NCBI GenBank assembly: GCA_001725355.1 | Contig: MEGD01000007.1 | Span: 245,364-309,363, forward strand | DNA: 64,000 nucleotides | From: Novosphingobium sp. SCN 66-18 | Lineage (GTDB): Bacteria > Pseudomonadota > Alphaproteobacteria > Sphingomonadales > Sphingomonadaceae | Direction: 5' to 3' | Part shown: piece after piece, positions 1 through 13,364 of the stretch | Position numbering within the stretch: the stretch's first letter is position 1 | Layout: each line of letters begins with the position of its first letter | Position numbers and translations under genes: made by a program | Notes under the pieces: model-generated | Database searches by the model: none | Seen by the model: only the letters and a program-made list of their open reading frames with translations | Told to the model about the DNA's origin: nothing

Positions 1-419
<419 letters not shown>

Positions 420-470
420 CGGGGCGAACATGGCGCCTGTCACTCCCCTCTCGCTTGCGGGAGGGGGCCG

Positions 471-1508
471 ATGACCTCCGGCCTCTCCGCCCCCTGCATG
501 TGGATGCGCGGCGGCACGTCCAAGGGCGGATACTTCCTCAAGGAAGACCTGCCCGCCGACACCGCCGCGATGGGCAGCCCCGATCCGCGCCAGATCGATG
601 GCATGGGCGGCGCGGACCCGCTGACCAGCAAGGTTGCCGTGGTGAGCAAGTCCACGCGCGAGGGGATCGACGTCGACTACCTGTTCCTGCAGGTCTTCGT
701 CGACCAGGCGATCGTTACCGACGCGCAGAACTGCGGCAACATCCTGGCGGGCATCGGCCCCTTCGCGATCGAGCGCGGCCTTGTTGCCGCCACCGGCGAT
801 GAAACCCGTGTCGCCATTTTCATGGAAAACACCGGCCAGGTCGCCGTCGCCACGGTGCGGACGCCCGGCGGCAAGGTGACATACACGGGCGAGGCCGCCA
901 TCGACGGCGTGCCGGGCACCCATGCGCCGGTCCCGCTGGAATTCCGCGATACCGCCGGCTCTTCGTGCGGGGCGCTGCTGCCCACGGGCAACGCGGTCGA
1001 CGTGGTCAATGGCGTGCCGGTGACGTTGATCGACAACGGCATGCCCTGCGTGGTGATGAAGGCGCAGGACGTGGGCATCACCGGCTACGAGGATCGCGAC
1101 TGGCTGGACAACGCCACCGAACTGAAAGCCAGGATCGAAGCCATCCGCCTGGCCGTGGGCGAGCGCATGAACCTGGGCGATGTGAAGGAAAAGTCCGTCC
1201 CCAAGATGATGCTCGTCGCCCCGCCGAAGAATGGAGGCGCGGTTACCGTGCGCAGCTTCATTCCCCACCGCGCCCATGCCACCATCGGCGTGCTGGGGGC
1301 GGTGAGCGTGGCCACCGCTTGCCTCATCCCCGGTTCGCCGGCGGCCGAAGTGGCGGCGATCCCCGAAGGCGCGCGCAAGACGCTGTCGGTGGAACACCCT
1401 ACCGGCGAGATGAGCTGCGTTCTCGAAACCGACGAAACCGGCGCGGTGCGCACCGCCGCGCTGCTGCGCACCGCGCGCAAGCTGATGGACGGCGTGGTGT
1501 TCGGATAG
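471..1508 (+). CDS. ligU: 4-oxalomesaconate tautomerase (PrpF family)
   Basis: 345 residues, the normal length for PrpF-type isomerases. It opens with the family hallmark MWMRGGTSKGG near residues 10-20 and carries DAQNCGN (Cys88) and VVSKST (Lys60), the probable catalytic Cys and Lys pair of the two diaminopimelate-epimerase-like halves. The known role of LigU/GalD is to isomerise 4-oxalomesaconate between the LigI and LigJ steps of protocatechuate 4,5-cleavage. The start at 471 follows a purine-rich stretch (GGGAGGGGGCCG). It lies 51 bases after ligK and 113 before ligI. A PrpF acting on 2-methylaconitate is the alternative, but the neighbours argue for LigU. Confidence 0.85.
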   Translation: MTSGLSAPCMWMRGGTSKGGYFLKEDLPADTAAMGSPDPRQIDGMGGADPLTSKVAVVSKSTREGIDVDYLFLQVFVDQAIVTDAQNCGNILAGIGPFAIERGLVAATGDETRVAIFMENTGQVAVATVRTPGGKVTYTGEAAIDGVPGTHAPVPLEFRDTAGSSCGALLPTGNAVDVVNGVPVTLIDNGMPCVVMKAQDVGITGYEDRDWLDNATELKARIEAIRLAVGERMNLGDVKEKSVPKMMLVAPPKNGGAVTVRSFIPHRAHATIGVLGAVSVATACLIPGSPAAEVAAIPEGARKTLSVEHPTGEMSCVLETDETGAVRTAALLRTARKLMDGVVFG

Positions 1509-1523
1509 CGGACAGCGCGCATG

Positions 1524-2506
<983 letters not shown>

Positions 2507-2630
2507 CAGCCCGCACGGGCAGGCTCCGCGCCTGCCCGGCCGCTCCTCCGTCAGGCCGCCCCACCACCCGGCGCGCAGCGAAAAATTAAGCCCCTTCGGT
2601 TAGAGGCCACTCTGACGGAAGGGACGGCAA

Positions 2631-3797
2631 GTGATCCGCACGCAACCGCATATCGAGGGCGAGGCCGCGTCGCGGCTCGCCTCCGCGCGCGCGCACAAGG
2701 CGGTGGCGTTTGCCCCGGCCCTTGCCGATCCCGCCTTTTGCGCGGCATGGACCCGGCTTGAAGCGTCCGCCGCCCTGCCCACGCAGGGATTGGCCTTCGT
2801 CACCGCGCTGGCCTGTTCGATGCTGGCCGGCGCCGACATCAACGTTTTCGCCGTCACCCACGAGATCGGCGGGCAGGATCTGGCCGCGCGCGGCTGGGAG
2901 GGACTGGCGGCGCTGCTGCCCTTGTATCGCGATGCGTCCAGCCGGCCGCACCGCTGGCGGATGCCCGGCGCGCGCGAGGTCTATGAACCTTGCGATGCGC
3001 TCTATGATAGCCCCGAAGCCGCGCGCCGGCTTGCCCAGGCCATCGCCGGGCAACCGCAGCCCGTCTCGCTGGACCGGGTACCGGCGCAGTCGCTGCTCGT
3101 TCCCACCCTGCGCGCGGCGATGAAAGGGCGCGGACTGGTTTCGGTGCGGTCCGCCCTGCCCTGCCCCACGATCACGCTGGGACCGGCGTGGGAACGCCCT
3201 GAAGACCAGTTCAACGCCGGCCGCCGTTCCGACTTCCGCCGCGCCGCGCGCAAGGCCGCGGCCATGGGTGACGTGACCTACGAGGTCCATGCGCCCGATC
3301 CCGACACCTTCGACCGCTGGTTCGACGAAGCGCTCGATGTCGAACTGCACAGCTGGAAGAAGGAGGCCGGCACGGCCATGGCCAGCGATCGCGCCAAGGC
3401 CGATTTCTTCCGGGCCTTCTTCCGCGCCGCCAGCGCCGCCGGCACATTCCGGGTCGCCTTCGTCCGCATAGACGGAAAACCCGCCGCCATGCAGCTCGCA
3501 ATCGAGCACGCCGCGCGCTTCTGGCTGTTCAAGATCGGCTACGACGAACGCTTCGGCAAGTGCTCTCCGGGAACGCTGCTGATGCTGCACACGCTGCGAT
3601 ACGCCGCCTCGCGCGGGCTGATCGCCTACGAACTGCTCGGCAATATCGAGCCGTGGATCTCCGAACTGTGGACGCGCGATCACCACGAGTGCGTGCGGCT
3701 GCGCACGTATCCGTTTTCGCTCGCCGGGCTGGCGGCACTGGCCGTGGATGGCGGCGATTGGCTGCGCCAGCGCCTGTTCCCCGAAACCGGTGCCTGA
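2631..3797 (+). CDS. GNAT-type acyltransferase, BioF2-like/Acetyltransf_6
   Basis: 388 residues starting at GTG 2631 behind GGAAGGGA. The N-terminal half is a degenerate acetyltransferase repeat; the C-terminal half (about 195-340) has FRRAARKA, then AFVRIDGKPAAMQLAI and the KIGYDERFGKCSPGTLL segment typical of the Acetyltransf_6 (BioF2-like) GNAT domain found in exopolysaccharide and capsule clusters. These enzymes N-acylate amino sugars or amino acids; the substrate here cannot be told. The stop overlaps the next gene's ATG by one base (TGATG), so the two are probably translated together. There is no sign of relation to the lig genes upstream. Confidence 0.7.
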   Translation: MIRTQPHIEGEAASRLASARAHKAVAFAPALADPAFCAAWTRLEASAALPTQGLAFVTALACSMLAGADINVFAVTHEIGGQDLAARGWEGLAALLPLYRDASSRPHRWRMPGAREVYEPCDALYDSPEAARRLAQAIAGQPQPVSLDRVPAQSLLVPTLRAAMKGRGLVSVRSALPCPTITLGPAWERPEDQFNAGRRSDFRRAARKAAAMGDVTYEVHAPDPDTFDRWFDEALDVELHSWKKEAGTAMASDRAKADFFRAFFRAASAAGTFRVAFVRIDGKPAAMQLAIEHAARFWLFKIGYDERFGKCSPGTLLMLHTLRYAASRGLIAYELLGNIEPWISELWTRDHHECVRLRTYPFSLAGLAALAVDGGDWLRQRLFPETGA

Positions 3798-4630
3798 TGC
3801 GCGGCGTGAAAGCCGCCCTGCGTGACGCGCGCTATGCGCTGCCCGGCCGCCTTGGCCGGCTGTTGCCCGCACCCGATGCACAATCGGTCGCCCGGTTGGC
3901 CCGGCGGCTGGAACGGCGCGGGATCGGGGTGACCACGGGCTATATTCCGGGGCCGGACGCCGAACCCACCGCCGTCGCAGCCGAAAACATCGCCGTGATT
4001 ACGCTACTGGCAGGGCGAGACGGCACGCCGTACCTCTCGGCGAAGCTGCCCACGCTGGCGTTCGACGAGCCAGCCTTCGCCACCATCGCGCAGGCGGCGG
4101 ACAGCGCCGCCATGCCTCTCCTGTTCGACGCGCACGCGTTGAAGGACGCCGGGCCGATTCACGCATATCTGGCGGCCCTGCTCCCGCAACAACCCGGCAC
4201 CGGCATCGTCCTTCCCGCACGCTGGCGGCGCAGCCTGGACGATGCGGCGCGCCTGCGCGACACCACCGCCCGCCTGCGCATCGTCAAGGGCGAATGGGCC
4301 GATCCCGACTGGCCCGATTGCGACATGGACCACGCTTATCGCGCGCTGGTGGAAACGCTCGCGGGCCGGTCAGCGCCGGTGGCCGTCGCCACGCACAAGC
4401 CGGAACTGGCGGACCATGCGCTGCGCACCCTGCGCACCGCCGGCACGCCGTGCGAACTGGAACAATTGCGCGGGCTGCCGATGCGCCGCTCCACAGCCAT
4501 CGCGCGCCAGCTGGGCGTGCCGGTTCGCGTCTATATCCCGTTCGGCGAAGGGTGGTGGCCCTATGCGCTCGACAAGGCGCTCGCCCGCCCCTACCTGCCG
4601 CTGTGGATGCTGCGCGACCTGATCGGCTGA
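3797..4630 (+). CDS. proline dehydrogenase-like TIM-barrel protein
   Basis: 277 residues. The open frame continues upstream to 3560 but that part overlaps the acyltransferase; ATG 3797 overlaps its stop by one base. PRODH family signs: IVKGEWADP (about 160, where true enzymes have LVKGAYW), VATHKPEL (about 195, usual ATHN), ELEQLRGLP, and the C-terminal VRVYIPFGEGWWPYAL (about 240-255), which matches the substrate-binding RVYVPYG..WY..Y region. It is shorter than typical monofunctional PRODH (about 300) and has no P5C dehydrogenase partner nearby. FAD binding is expected; oxidation of proline itself is uncertain because the neighbour suggests a modified amino-acid or sugar substrate. Confidence 0.65.
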   Translation: MRGVKAALRDARYALPGRLGRLLPAPDAQSVARLARRLERRGIGVTTGYIPGPDAEPTAVAAENIAVITLLAGRDGTPYLSAKLPTLAFDEPAFATIAQAADSAAMPLLFDAHALKDAGPIHAYLAALLPQQPGTGIVLPARWRRSLDDAARLRDTTARLRIVKGEWADPDWPDCDMDHAYRALVETLAGRSAPVAVATHKPELADHALRTLRTAGTPCELEQLRGLPMRRSTAIARQLGVPVRVYIPFGEGWWPYALDKALARPYLPLWMLRDLIG

Positions 4631-4636
4631 AACGCC

Positions 4637-5665
4637 CTATTTCTGATCCGCATCCACGCGCTTGTAGTCCTCCTGGATGGCCTTGGGCACATCCTCGAAG
4701 CTGTCCCACGGCAGCGGCTTGTGCAGTTCCATCGACCAGCGTTCGAGCCACTCGATCCCGTCCTTGCCGCTATAGGGATCAGGCGTGCGGTAGGCCGGAT
4801 CGCGCATCGCCTGGTCCAGCGAGACGGGACGCAGCCGCTGACGCTTCAGAATGGCAGCCAGTTCGTCCATGCTGTCGGCATTGAGCCGCGTGGCGTGAAG
4901 CAGCATGACATAGGGAATATCGCGGCCGAACAAGGCGCGCGACGCCGTGCGATACCAGCCGATCGTGCGTTCTGTATAGGCAAGGTACGTCGCGCGAATG
5001 CGCTGCCGGCGGGGTTCGTCATGCCGCGCGATGGCATCGTCGTAGGGTTCGGCGAACTCCCAGTCGTCCGCATCGATAGTGACCGGGGCGTTGCGGTAGC
5101 CATGCTCCGTCAGCCACTGCTCGATCTCGCGCTTGACCGCTTCGGGCGATCCGGTCTCCAGATAGGGATAGCGGAACCAGCGCGGCCGGCGATGGCGCTC
5201 GGCCAGCAGTTCGCGAATGACCGGCTCGCCGCGCGCGATGTCCGCAATATAGGCCCGCCCTCCGATCTGGTTGGGCGAATTGTGCGAGAAGGTGTGGTTG
5301 CCCAGGTCCATTCCGGCATCCAGCCAGCGGCGCAGGTTGGCGATCTGGCGCGGCCGGTCGAGTGCCAGCTTGCCTTCGTTGACGAAGCCCGTCGCCGGGA
5401 AATGATAATGCCGCAGGCCCCGCAGGATCATCACGTTGATGTAATCGACATAGGGCTGGCTGTTGAGCTGGGTCAGGCCCGGCAGGTCGTCGAACGTCAG
5501 CGCGATCGTCCCGCGCGGCGGGCGCGCGGGCGCTTGCGGCGCAGGCTTGGCGGCAACATTCGGCAAGACGTTAGGCAGAGCATGGGCATTGGGCGCGGCA
5601 CGGACGGCCGGCGCCGCCAGCACGAGCAACGCCAGCGTAGGCAGGAGCGACAGGAACTTGCGCAT
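4637..5665 (-). CDS. exported polysaccharide deacetylase (NodB domain)
   Basis: 342 residues from ATG 5665, chosen because it begins with a signal peptide (MRKFLSLLPTLALLVLAAPAVRA). The NodB carbohydrate esterase 4 motifs are all present: IALTFDDLPG with the metal and catalytic Asp pair, GNHTFSHNSPN with the His-x3-His metal ligands, RYPYLETG, DADDWEF and the closing MLLHATRL. Such enzymes remove N- or O-acetyl groups from cell-wall or exported polysaccharides outside the cytoplasm. An insert after the RYPY motif (residues about 225-265) is common in a proteobacterial subfamily without known substrate. It converges with the PRODH-like gene, ending 6 bases away. Confidence 0.85.
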   Translation of the reverse strand: MRKFLSLLPTLALLVLAAPAVRAAPNAHALPNVLPNVAAKPAPQAPARPPRGTIALTFDDLPGLTQLNSQPYVDYINVMILRGLRHYHFPATGFVNEGKLALDRPRQIANLRRWLDAGMDLGNHTFSHNSPNQIGGRAYIADIARGEPVIRELLAERHRRPRWFRYPYLETGSPEAVKREIEQWLTEHGYRNAPVTIDADDWEFAEPYDDAIARHDEPRRQRIRATYLAYTERTIGWYRTASRALFGRDIPYVMLLHATRLNADSMDELAAILKRQRLRPVSLDQAMRDPAYRTPDPYSGKDGIEWLERWSMELHKPLPWDSFEDVPKAIQEDYKRVDADQK

Positions 5666-5777
5666 TGGCTTCCTCTGACGGCGGGCGGTCCCCCGGTCGC
5701 GCTCTAGCGCGACAATCGGGGATGCGCCACTCGTGCCCGGTTTCGTATGCCCGGCGGTCCGATCCAAATAGGATCGA

Positions 5778-7160
5778 TCACACCATGTCGGCCGGGCGCA
5801 CCAGCCGGTCGAACGTGGCTTCGTCCACCAGCCCCAGTGCCAGCCCGGCCTCGCGCAAGGTCAACCCTTGCGCGTGCGCGTGCTTGGCAATCTTGGCGGC
5901 GTTGTCATAGCCGATCGCGGGCGCCAGCGCCGTAACCAGCATCAGCGAGCGGTCGACCAGTTCCGCAATGCGCCCGGCATTCGGCTCGATACCTTCAACG
6001 CAACGCTCCGCGAAGCTGTCCATGCCAACGGCGAGCAGGTGGACGGACCGCAGCACGGCAGCGCCGATCAGCGGCTTGAACACATTGAGTTCCAGATGGC
6101 CCTGCAAGCCACCGACCGTCACCGCCTGATGGTTGCCGATCACCTGCGCGGACACCATCGTCAGCATCTCGCACTGCGTGGGGTTCACCTTGCCCGGCAT
6201 GATCGAACTGCCCGGTTCGTTGGCCGGCAAGTCCAGTTCCCCAAGGCCCGAACGCGGACCGGACCCGAGCAGGCGGATGTCGTTGGCGATCTTGGTCAGC
6301 GCCACCGCCAGCGTGCCCAGCGTGGCCGAGAACTGCACCAGCGCATCGTTCGATGCCAGCGCCTCGAACTTGTTGGGCGCGGTCACATAGGGACGGCCGG
6401 TCAGCGCCGCGACTTCGGCCGCGAAGTCCTCGCCGAACCCTTCGGGCGCGTTCAACCCTGTGCCCACGGCCGTGCCGCCCTGCGCCAGACGGAGCAGGAA
6501 GACCTCCGCATCGCGCAAGCGGCGATAGGCATCGCGCAACTGCTGGACATAGCCCGAAAACTCCTGCCCCAGCGTGAGCGGCGTGGCATCCTGCAGATGG
6601 GTGCGGCCGATCTTGACGATGGCCTGCCAAGCCTCCGCCTTGACCGTCAGCGCGCCGCACAGCCGGTCGAGCGCGGGGATCAGGTCGTCGTTCAGGGCCT
6701 GCACCGCCGCGATGTGCAGCGCGGTCGGGAAACTGTCGTTCGACGACTGCCCGCGATTGACGTGATCGTTGGGATGGACCGGGCTCTTGCCGCCGCGCGT
6801 TCCCGTCAGGATCTCGTTGGCGCGCCCGGCGATCACTTCATTGACGTTCATGTTCGATTGCGTGCCGCTGCCGGTCTGCCAGATGACCAGTGGAAACTGA
6901 TCGTCGTGCCGGCCCGCGATCACTTCGCCAGCCGCCGTGCCGATCGCGTCCGCCAGCCCGGCATCCAGCCCGTGCCGCCGGTTCACCCGCGCCGCCGCCT
7001 GCTTCACCAGCGCCAGCGCACGCACGATGCCCAGCGGCATCCTTTCCTGCATACCGAAAGGGAAATTCTCGACGCTGCGCTGGGTCTGCGCGCCCCAGTA
7101 GGCGGATGCGGGGACGGCGATTTCGCCAATACTGTCGGATTCAAGGCGCGTGGCGGTCAT
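5778..7160 (-). CDS. fumC: class II fumarate hydratase
   Basis: 460 residues, full length for the iron-independent fumarase of the TCA cycle (fumarate plus water to malate). It begins with the characteristic [21 protein letters not shown], has [10 protein letters not shown] near 190 with the catalytic His, and the aspartase/fumarase signature [11 protein letters not shown] near 318-328 in the mobile loop with the catalytic Ser. It is a single gene, divergent from yjbQ with 63 bases between the two starts. Confusion with aspartate ammonia-lyase is unlikely given the [12 protein letters not shown] segment and the overall closeness to FumC. Confidence 0.95.
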   Translation of the reverse strand: MTATRLESDSIGEIAVPASAYWGAQTQRSVENFPFGMQERMPLGIVRALALVKQAAARVNRRHGLDAGLADAIGTAAGEVIAGRHDDQFPLVIWQTGSGTQSNMNVNEVIAGRANEILTGTRGGKSPVHPNDHVNRGQSSNDSFPTALHIAAVQALNDDLIPALDRLCGALTVKAEAWQAIVKIGRTHLQDATPLTLGQEFSGYVQQLRDAYRRLRDAEVFLLRLAQGGTAVGTGLNAPEGFGEDFAAEVAALTGRPYVTAPNKFEALASNDALVQFSATLGTLAVALTKIANDIRLLGSGPRSGLGELDLPANEPGSSIMPGKVNPTQCEMLTMVSAQVIGNHQAVTVGGLQGHLELNVFKPLIGAAVLRSVHLLAVGMDSFAERCVEGIEPNAGRIAELVDRSLMLVTALAPAIGYDNAAKIAKHAHAQGLTLREAGLALGLVDEATFDRLVRPADMV

Positions 7161-7223
7161 GGGATCACTCCGGGAGGGGCGGCCTTATCCTACACCGGCT
7201 CGACAGCAAGGCCAGCCGGTGCG

Positions 7224-7652
7224 ATGAAAACCGCGATGCGCCAATCCCTGACCGAACTTGCCGTTCCCACGCCGGGCCGCGGCCTTCACGAAATCACGCC
7301 CGAAGTCGCGGGCTGGGTCGCCGCGCAGGGAATCGAGACCGGGCTGCTCACCGTGTTCTGCCGGCACACCTCGGCCTCGCTGTGCATCCAGGAAAACGCC
7401 GCGCCCGAAGTGCGCGGCGATGTGGTCCGCTGGCTCGACCGGCTGGCGCCCGAGAACGCGGGCTATGCCCACGACGACGAAGGGCCGGACGACATGCCGG
7501 CGCACCTGAAAGCAATCCTGACCGGCGTTTCGCTGGCAATCCCGGTCGCCGGCGGACGCCCCGCGCTGGGCACGTGGCAGGGCATCTACCTGGTCGAACA
7601 CCGCCGGGCACCGCACCGCCGCAAGGTGGTGCTCCACCTGCTGGGGGCATAG
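7224..7652 (+). CDS. YjbQ family (UPF0047) protein
   Basis: 142 residues. The open frame runs far upstream but only antisense to fumC; ATG 7224 (or the second Met at 7236) gives the family's usual length of about 140. Motifs: CRHTSASLCIQENA and ENAGYAHDDEGPDDMPAHLKA, with the conserved His, Asn and Asp residues, and GTWQGIYLVEHR near the C-terminus. YjbQ proteins form trimers and are annotated as secondary thiamine-phosphate synthases because E. coli YjbQ has a weak activity of that kind; the physiological role is unsettled. No thiamine genes are near. Confidence 0.88.
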   Translation: MKTAMRQSLTELAVPTPGRGLHEITPEVAGWVAAQGIETGLLTVFCRHTSASLCIQENAAPEVRGDVVRWLDRLAPENAGYAHDDEGPDDMPAHLKAILTGVSLAIPVAGGRPALGTWQGIYLVEHRRAPHRRKVVLHLLGA

Positions 7653-7728
7653 GCATACTGGCGCAATCAGCGCTTCATGGCGCCACGCGGATGCGCTAAC
7701 GCCGGGCCGACCCGATCCGGAGGCCCCG

Positions 7729-8493
7729 ATGTCCGCTTTTCTTCGTGTTGCCACGGCCGCAGCGCTGTTCCTTTTCCACGCCGCCGCCATTGCGCAGGAA
7801 AGCCCCGCCCCGGCGACCGGAACAAGCGCCGCCCTGCCCCCGATCGATCCCGCCCGGCTGCAGGCCGCCACCACCACGGTCGACCGCATCTTCCCGGCCG
7901 GCACTTACGCGAAGATCATGAACGGCACGATGGACACCATCGTCCGGCAATCGGTTGACAGCATGACCGCGCTGCCGATGCGCGATCTCGTCGGCCTGGC
8001 GGGTCTTAAGCCCGAGGAAGCGGCCAAGGTCGGCAAGGGCACCATGGCCGAGGTGATGGCGATTCTCGACCCGGCCTTCCGCCGGCGCACCGATCTTTCC
8101 ATCGCGGTGATGCGCGACGAGATGACCACGATGATGGCCCAGTTCGAGCCGGACATGCGCGCGGGGCTGGCGGAAGCCTATGCCCGCCGTTTCTCCGCCG
8201 CCCAGCTCGACGAGATGAACCGCTTTTTCGCCACGCCCACGGGCAGCGAATATGCCGCCAATTCGATGACGCTGTTCATGGACCCCGCCGTGATGGGCCG
8301 GATGCAGGCGCTGCTGCCGCAGATCATGCGCCAGATGCCGGCGATGATCCAGAAGATGACCGCCGCCACCGCCAACCTGCCCAAGCCGCGCCGCTATAGT
8401 GATCTGACAGCGGCGGAACGCGCGCAGCTTGCCCGGCTGCTCGGCCTCAGCGAAGCCGATCTGGCAGGGCGCCAGCCGCGCAAGGGCCAGTAG
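7729..8493 (+). CDS. exported DUF2059 domain protein
   Basis: 254 residues with a signal peptide (about 1-22, cleavage after AIAQ). Residues about 140-200 carry the DUF2059 pattern: YARRFSAAQLDEMNRFFATP then GSEYAANSMTLFMDPAVM. The domain is helical and found in periplasmic proteins of unknown function. The protein is rich in Met and Ala with a second related helical segment (about 55-110), suggesting a duplicated helical bundle. It converges with the S9 peptidase, 20 bases apart. No function can be assigned from context. Confidence 0.75.
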   Translation: MSAFLRVATAAALFLFHAAAIAQESPAPATGTSAALPPIDPARLQAATTTVDRIFPAGTYAKIMNGTMDTIVRQSVDSMTALPMRDLVGLAGLKPEEAAKVGKGTMAEVMAILDPAFRRRTDLSIAVMRDEMTTMMAQFEPDMRAGLAEAYARRFSAAQLDEMNRFFATPTGSEYAANSMTLFMDPAVMGRMQALLPQIMRQMPAMIQKMTAATANLPKPRRYSDLTAAERAQLARLLGLSEADLAGRQPRKGQ

Positions 8494-8513
8494 AGCAAAG
8501 CACCGGCGCGCGT

Positions 8514-10469
8514 TCAGTCCGCGGGATTGTACTTCGCCAGGAACGCGTCGAGCCGGTCCAGCCATTGCTGCATGTTGGCGCTGGTGGAAAAGCCGTGGCC
8601 TTCGCCTTCCAGCGTATAGAACTCATAGGGTTTGCCGGAGAGCTTGAGCGCGTCGGCAAACAGTTTCGACTGCTTGTAGGGCACGCGCTGGTCCTCGGTT
8701 CCGTGCATCATCAGCACCGGCACCCGCAGGCGATCCAGCGTGAACAGCGGCGACACGGTCTTGAGATCGAACGTCTCCTCGCCCTGCACCGTGCGCCGCC
8801 AGTCCTTGCGGTACCGCTTGCTGACCTTGAACGCGATCTGGAACTTGAGCTGGCGCGGAAGGTCCGAGATGCCGGCGAAACTGGCCGCGCACCGATACCG
8901 TTCGGGATTGCGCGTGGCGCCCCACAACGCGGCATAGCCGCCATAGGAAGAACCGATCAGGCACACCCGCTTGGGATCGATCGTGCCGTCCTTGGCCAGC
9001 CAGTCCATCCCGTCGTCGAGGTCGTCCTGCATGGCCCGGCCCCACTGGCCTTCGCCCTTCTCGTAGAACGCCTTGCCATAGCCGCCGGACCCGCGAAATT
9101 CCGGCTGGAGCACCGCATAGCCGCGATTGGCCAGGAACTGCACTTCGGGATCGAACGTGCCATCGTCGCGGATGTCATAAGGCCCGCCGTGCGGCAGGAT
9201 CACCAGCGGCAGGTTCTTCGGGTCGCGCCCTGCCGGCAGGGTGAGATAGGCGGGTACCTCAAGACCGTCGCGCGCCTTGTAGTGCACATAGCGGGTCGGC
9301 ACGAGGTCGGCGGAGCGCAGCTTCTCGTTCACGCGTGCCAGAAGCATCATCTTGCCGGCGTCCTGCCCGTACAAATAGTATTGCCCGGCGTTGCTGGACG
9401 ACCCGAGATGGATCATCAGCACGGAATCGTCGCGGCTGCGCGAGACGATCGAGGCCTGCATGCCGCCAACCGCCTTATCGATGGCATCCTGCACATCGTG
9501 CATTCCCTTGTCGAACCAGTGCACCCGAGGCTTGTCGTCGGTGTACCATGCGGCCAGCAGGTTCGCGCCATCGGGCGTGGTATCGAAATCGTCGATGTCG
9601 TTCGACACGTTGTCGAGGATCAGCTCGCCCCGTTCGCGCGTGGCGAAGTTGAAGCGATAGAGCGCATAACGCCCGGTCGCCTCGTTGTTCATGATGCGGT
9701 AGCCAAGATCGCTGCCCTGGTAGATGCGGAACGCGTCGAAGCCGGCGTCGTCGTCCCCCTGTTTGGCCTTCACGACCGTATGGAACGATTCCGTGGCGTT
9801 CGGGCGGTAGATCATCGTCCAGCGATCGCCGGACCAGCCGAAGCCGGCACGGACCACGCCCTGCTCGTCGGCATACCAGTCCCAGATGTCGGTGCGGGCC
9901 TGAACGACCTGCTTCTGGCGATTGGTCGCCAGATCGACGGTGAATACGGACGGGTAGTCATAGATCGTGCTCTGATAGGCCAGCAGGATCGACTGCCCTT
10001 CGGGATCGATCCAGAGAACGTCATCGCCGACCAGCCCTTCCTCCCGGCCGCCGATGAAACGGGTCTTGCCGGTCGCGATGTCGAACGCCACCAGCCGCGT
10101 CTGCCAGGCATCGTCGCCCTGCCAGGGCACGGATTTGCCCATGCTCAGCAGGATCGTGCCGTTTCCGGCCCAGCGATACCAGTTGAGATCGTAATCGTTC
10201 CCAAGGGCCATGATCCGGGGATTGTTCTCGCCGATCTTGATGACTCCGATGCAATCCTTGCCCGCGACATTCAGCCGCGCGACGATCTGCGTGCCATCGG
10301 GCGAGAGCTTGGGATTGCTGAGGAACGGCTGGTTGGCCAGCACGCTCGTCTCGATGCGTGGAGGGCGGGGCTGCGCGGCCGGCGCGGCGTCCGTTTGTGC
10401 GTGGAGCGGCGCCAAGGCCGCAAGCATGATCGTGGTTGCCGCCCCGGCAAACCAGCGCCTGTAGAACAT
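8514..10469 (-). CDS. exported S9 family prolyl oligopeptidase
   Basis: 651 residues with a signal peptide ending around AQTDA. The N-terminal two thirds is the beta-propeller that restricts substrate access; the C-terminal alpha/beta hydrolase has the nucleophile motif IGSSYGGYAA (Ser near 506), the acid in MMHGTEDQRVP (Asp near 590) and the His in EGEGHGF (near 624), so the triad is complete. It cleaves short peptides, probably after proline or as an acylaminoacyl peptidase, in the periplasm or at the outer membrane. Such enzymes are abundant in sphingomonads alongside TonB receptors. It is a single gene. Confidence 0.88.
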   Translation of the reverse strand: MFYRRWFAGAATTIMLAALAPLHAQTDAAPAAQPRPPRIETSVLANQPFLSNPKLSPDGTQIVARLNVAGKDCIGVIKIGENNPRIMALGNDYDLNWYRWAGNGTILLSMGKSVPWQGDDAWQTRLVAFDIATGKTRFIGGREEGLVGDDVLWIDPEGQSILLAYQSTIYDYPSVFTVDLATNRQKQVVQARTDIWDWYADEQGVVRAGFGWSGDRWTMIYRPNATESFHTVVKAKQGDDDAGFDAFRIYQGSDLGYRIMNNEATGRYALYRFNFATRERGELILDNVSNDIDDFDTTPDGANLLAAWYTDDKPRVHWFDKGMHDVQDAIDKAVGGMQASIVSRSRDDSVLMIHLGSSSNAGQYYLYGQDAGKMMLLARVNEKLRSADLVPTRYVHYKARDGLEVPAYLTLPAGRDPKNLPLVILPHGGPYDIRDDGTFDPEVQFLANRGYAVLQPEFRGSGGYGKAFYEKGEGQWGRAMQDDLDDGMDWLAKDGTIDPKRVCLIGSSYGGYAALWGATRNPERYRCAASFAGISDLPRQLKFQIAFKVSKRYRKDWRRTVQGEETFDLKTVSPLFTLDRLRVPVLMMHGTEDQRVPYKQSKLFADALKLSGKPYEFYTLEGEGHGFSTSANMQQWLDRLDAFLAKYNPAD

Positions 10470-10592
10470 CGAATCCCCCGGTCAGAACGCCCCGTCCGAC
10501 CGCGAATGAGGCGAAGGAAAGCGCCGCCGTCAATTCTCTTTCCGCGTTACATCTCCATGAAATAGCGCAAGAATGGACGTTCCCATACGGAA

Positions 10593-10623
10593 CCGCCCCC
10601 TCCCGCCGGGCGGGAGAGGGCGG
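10593..10623 (-). terminator. GC-rich hairpin after clpB
   Basis: CCGCCCC-CTCCCG pairs with CGGGAG-AGGGCGG around a 4-5 base loop. It lies 30 bases past the clpB stop and before the start of the S9 peptidase. No T-run follows on either strand, so termination efficiency is uncertain. Confidence 0.45.
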
Positions 10624-10652
10624 CTGTACGCACGCGGCAATCGGCGTCCGGT

Positions 10653-13232
<2,580 letters not shown>

Positions 13233-13257
13233 GGGGTCGAATGTCCTCCTGTTGCGC

Positions 13258-13288
13258 CAGAGATAGTGTTGCGTTTGGGCAACACAAG
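13258..13288 (-). promoter_or_regulatory. RpoH (sigma-32) type promoter of clpB with internal palindrome
   Basis: On the minus strand CTTG (13285-13288) is followed by exactly 17 bases and ACTATCT (13261-13267), then G two bases further on. The alphaproteobacterial RpoH consensus is CTTG-N17-CYTATNTNNG; only the first base of the -10 box departs. The spacer holds a perfect inverted repeat, TGTTGC-N6-GCAACA (13267-13284 on the plus strand), which could bind an additional regulator or be chance. The predicted transcript starts about 20 bases before the clpB ribosome-binding site. Consensus is known; the assignment is by eye. Confidence 0.75.
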
Positions 13289-13364
13289 GACATGGGTCAA
13301 ATTTTGGGGCGCTGACTTATTTCCCGTACCCACGCGAAAAGGAGGGAGGCGCTAAATGAACGCT

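Noticed and set aside
5868-7223. Long plus-strand extension ahead of YjbQ
   Set aside because: Antisense to fumC; YjbQ has its normal length when started at 7224.
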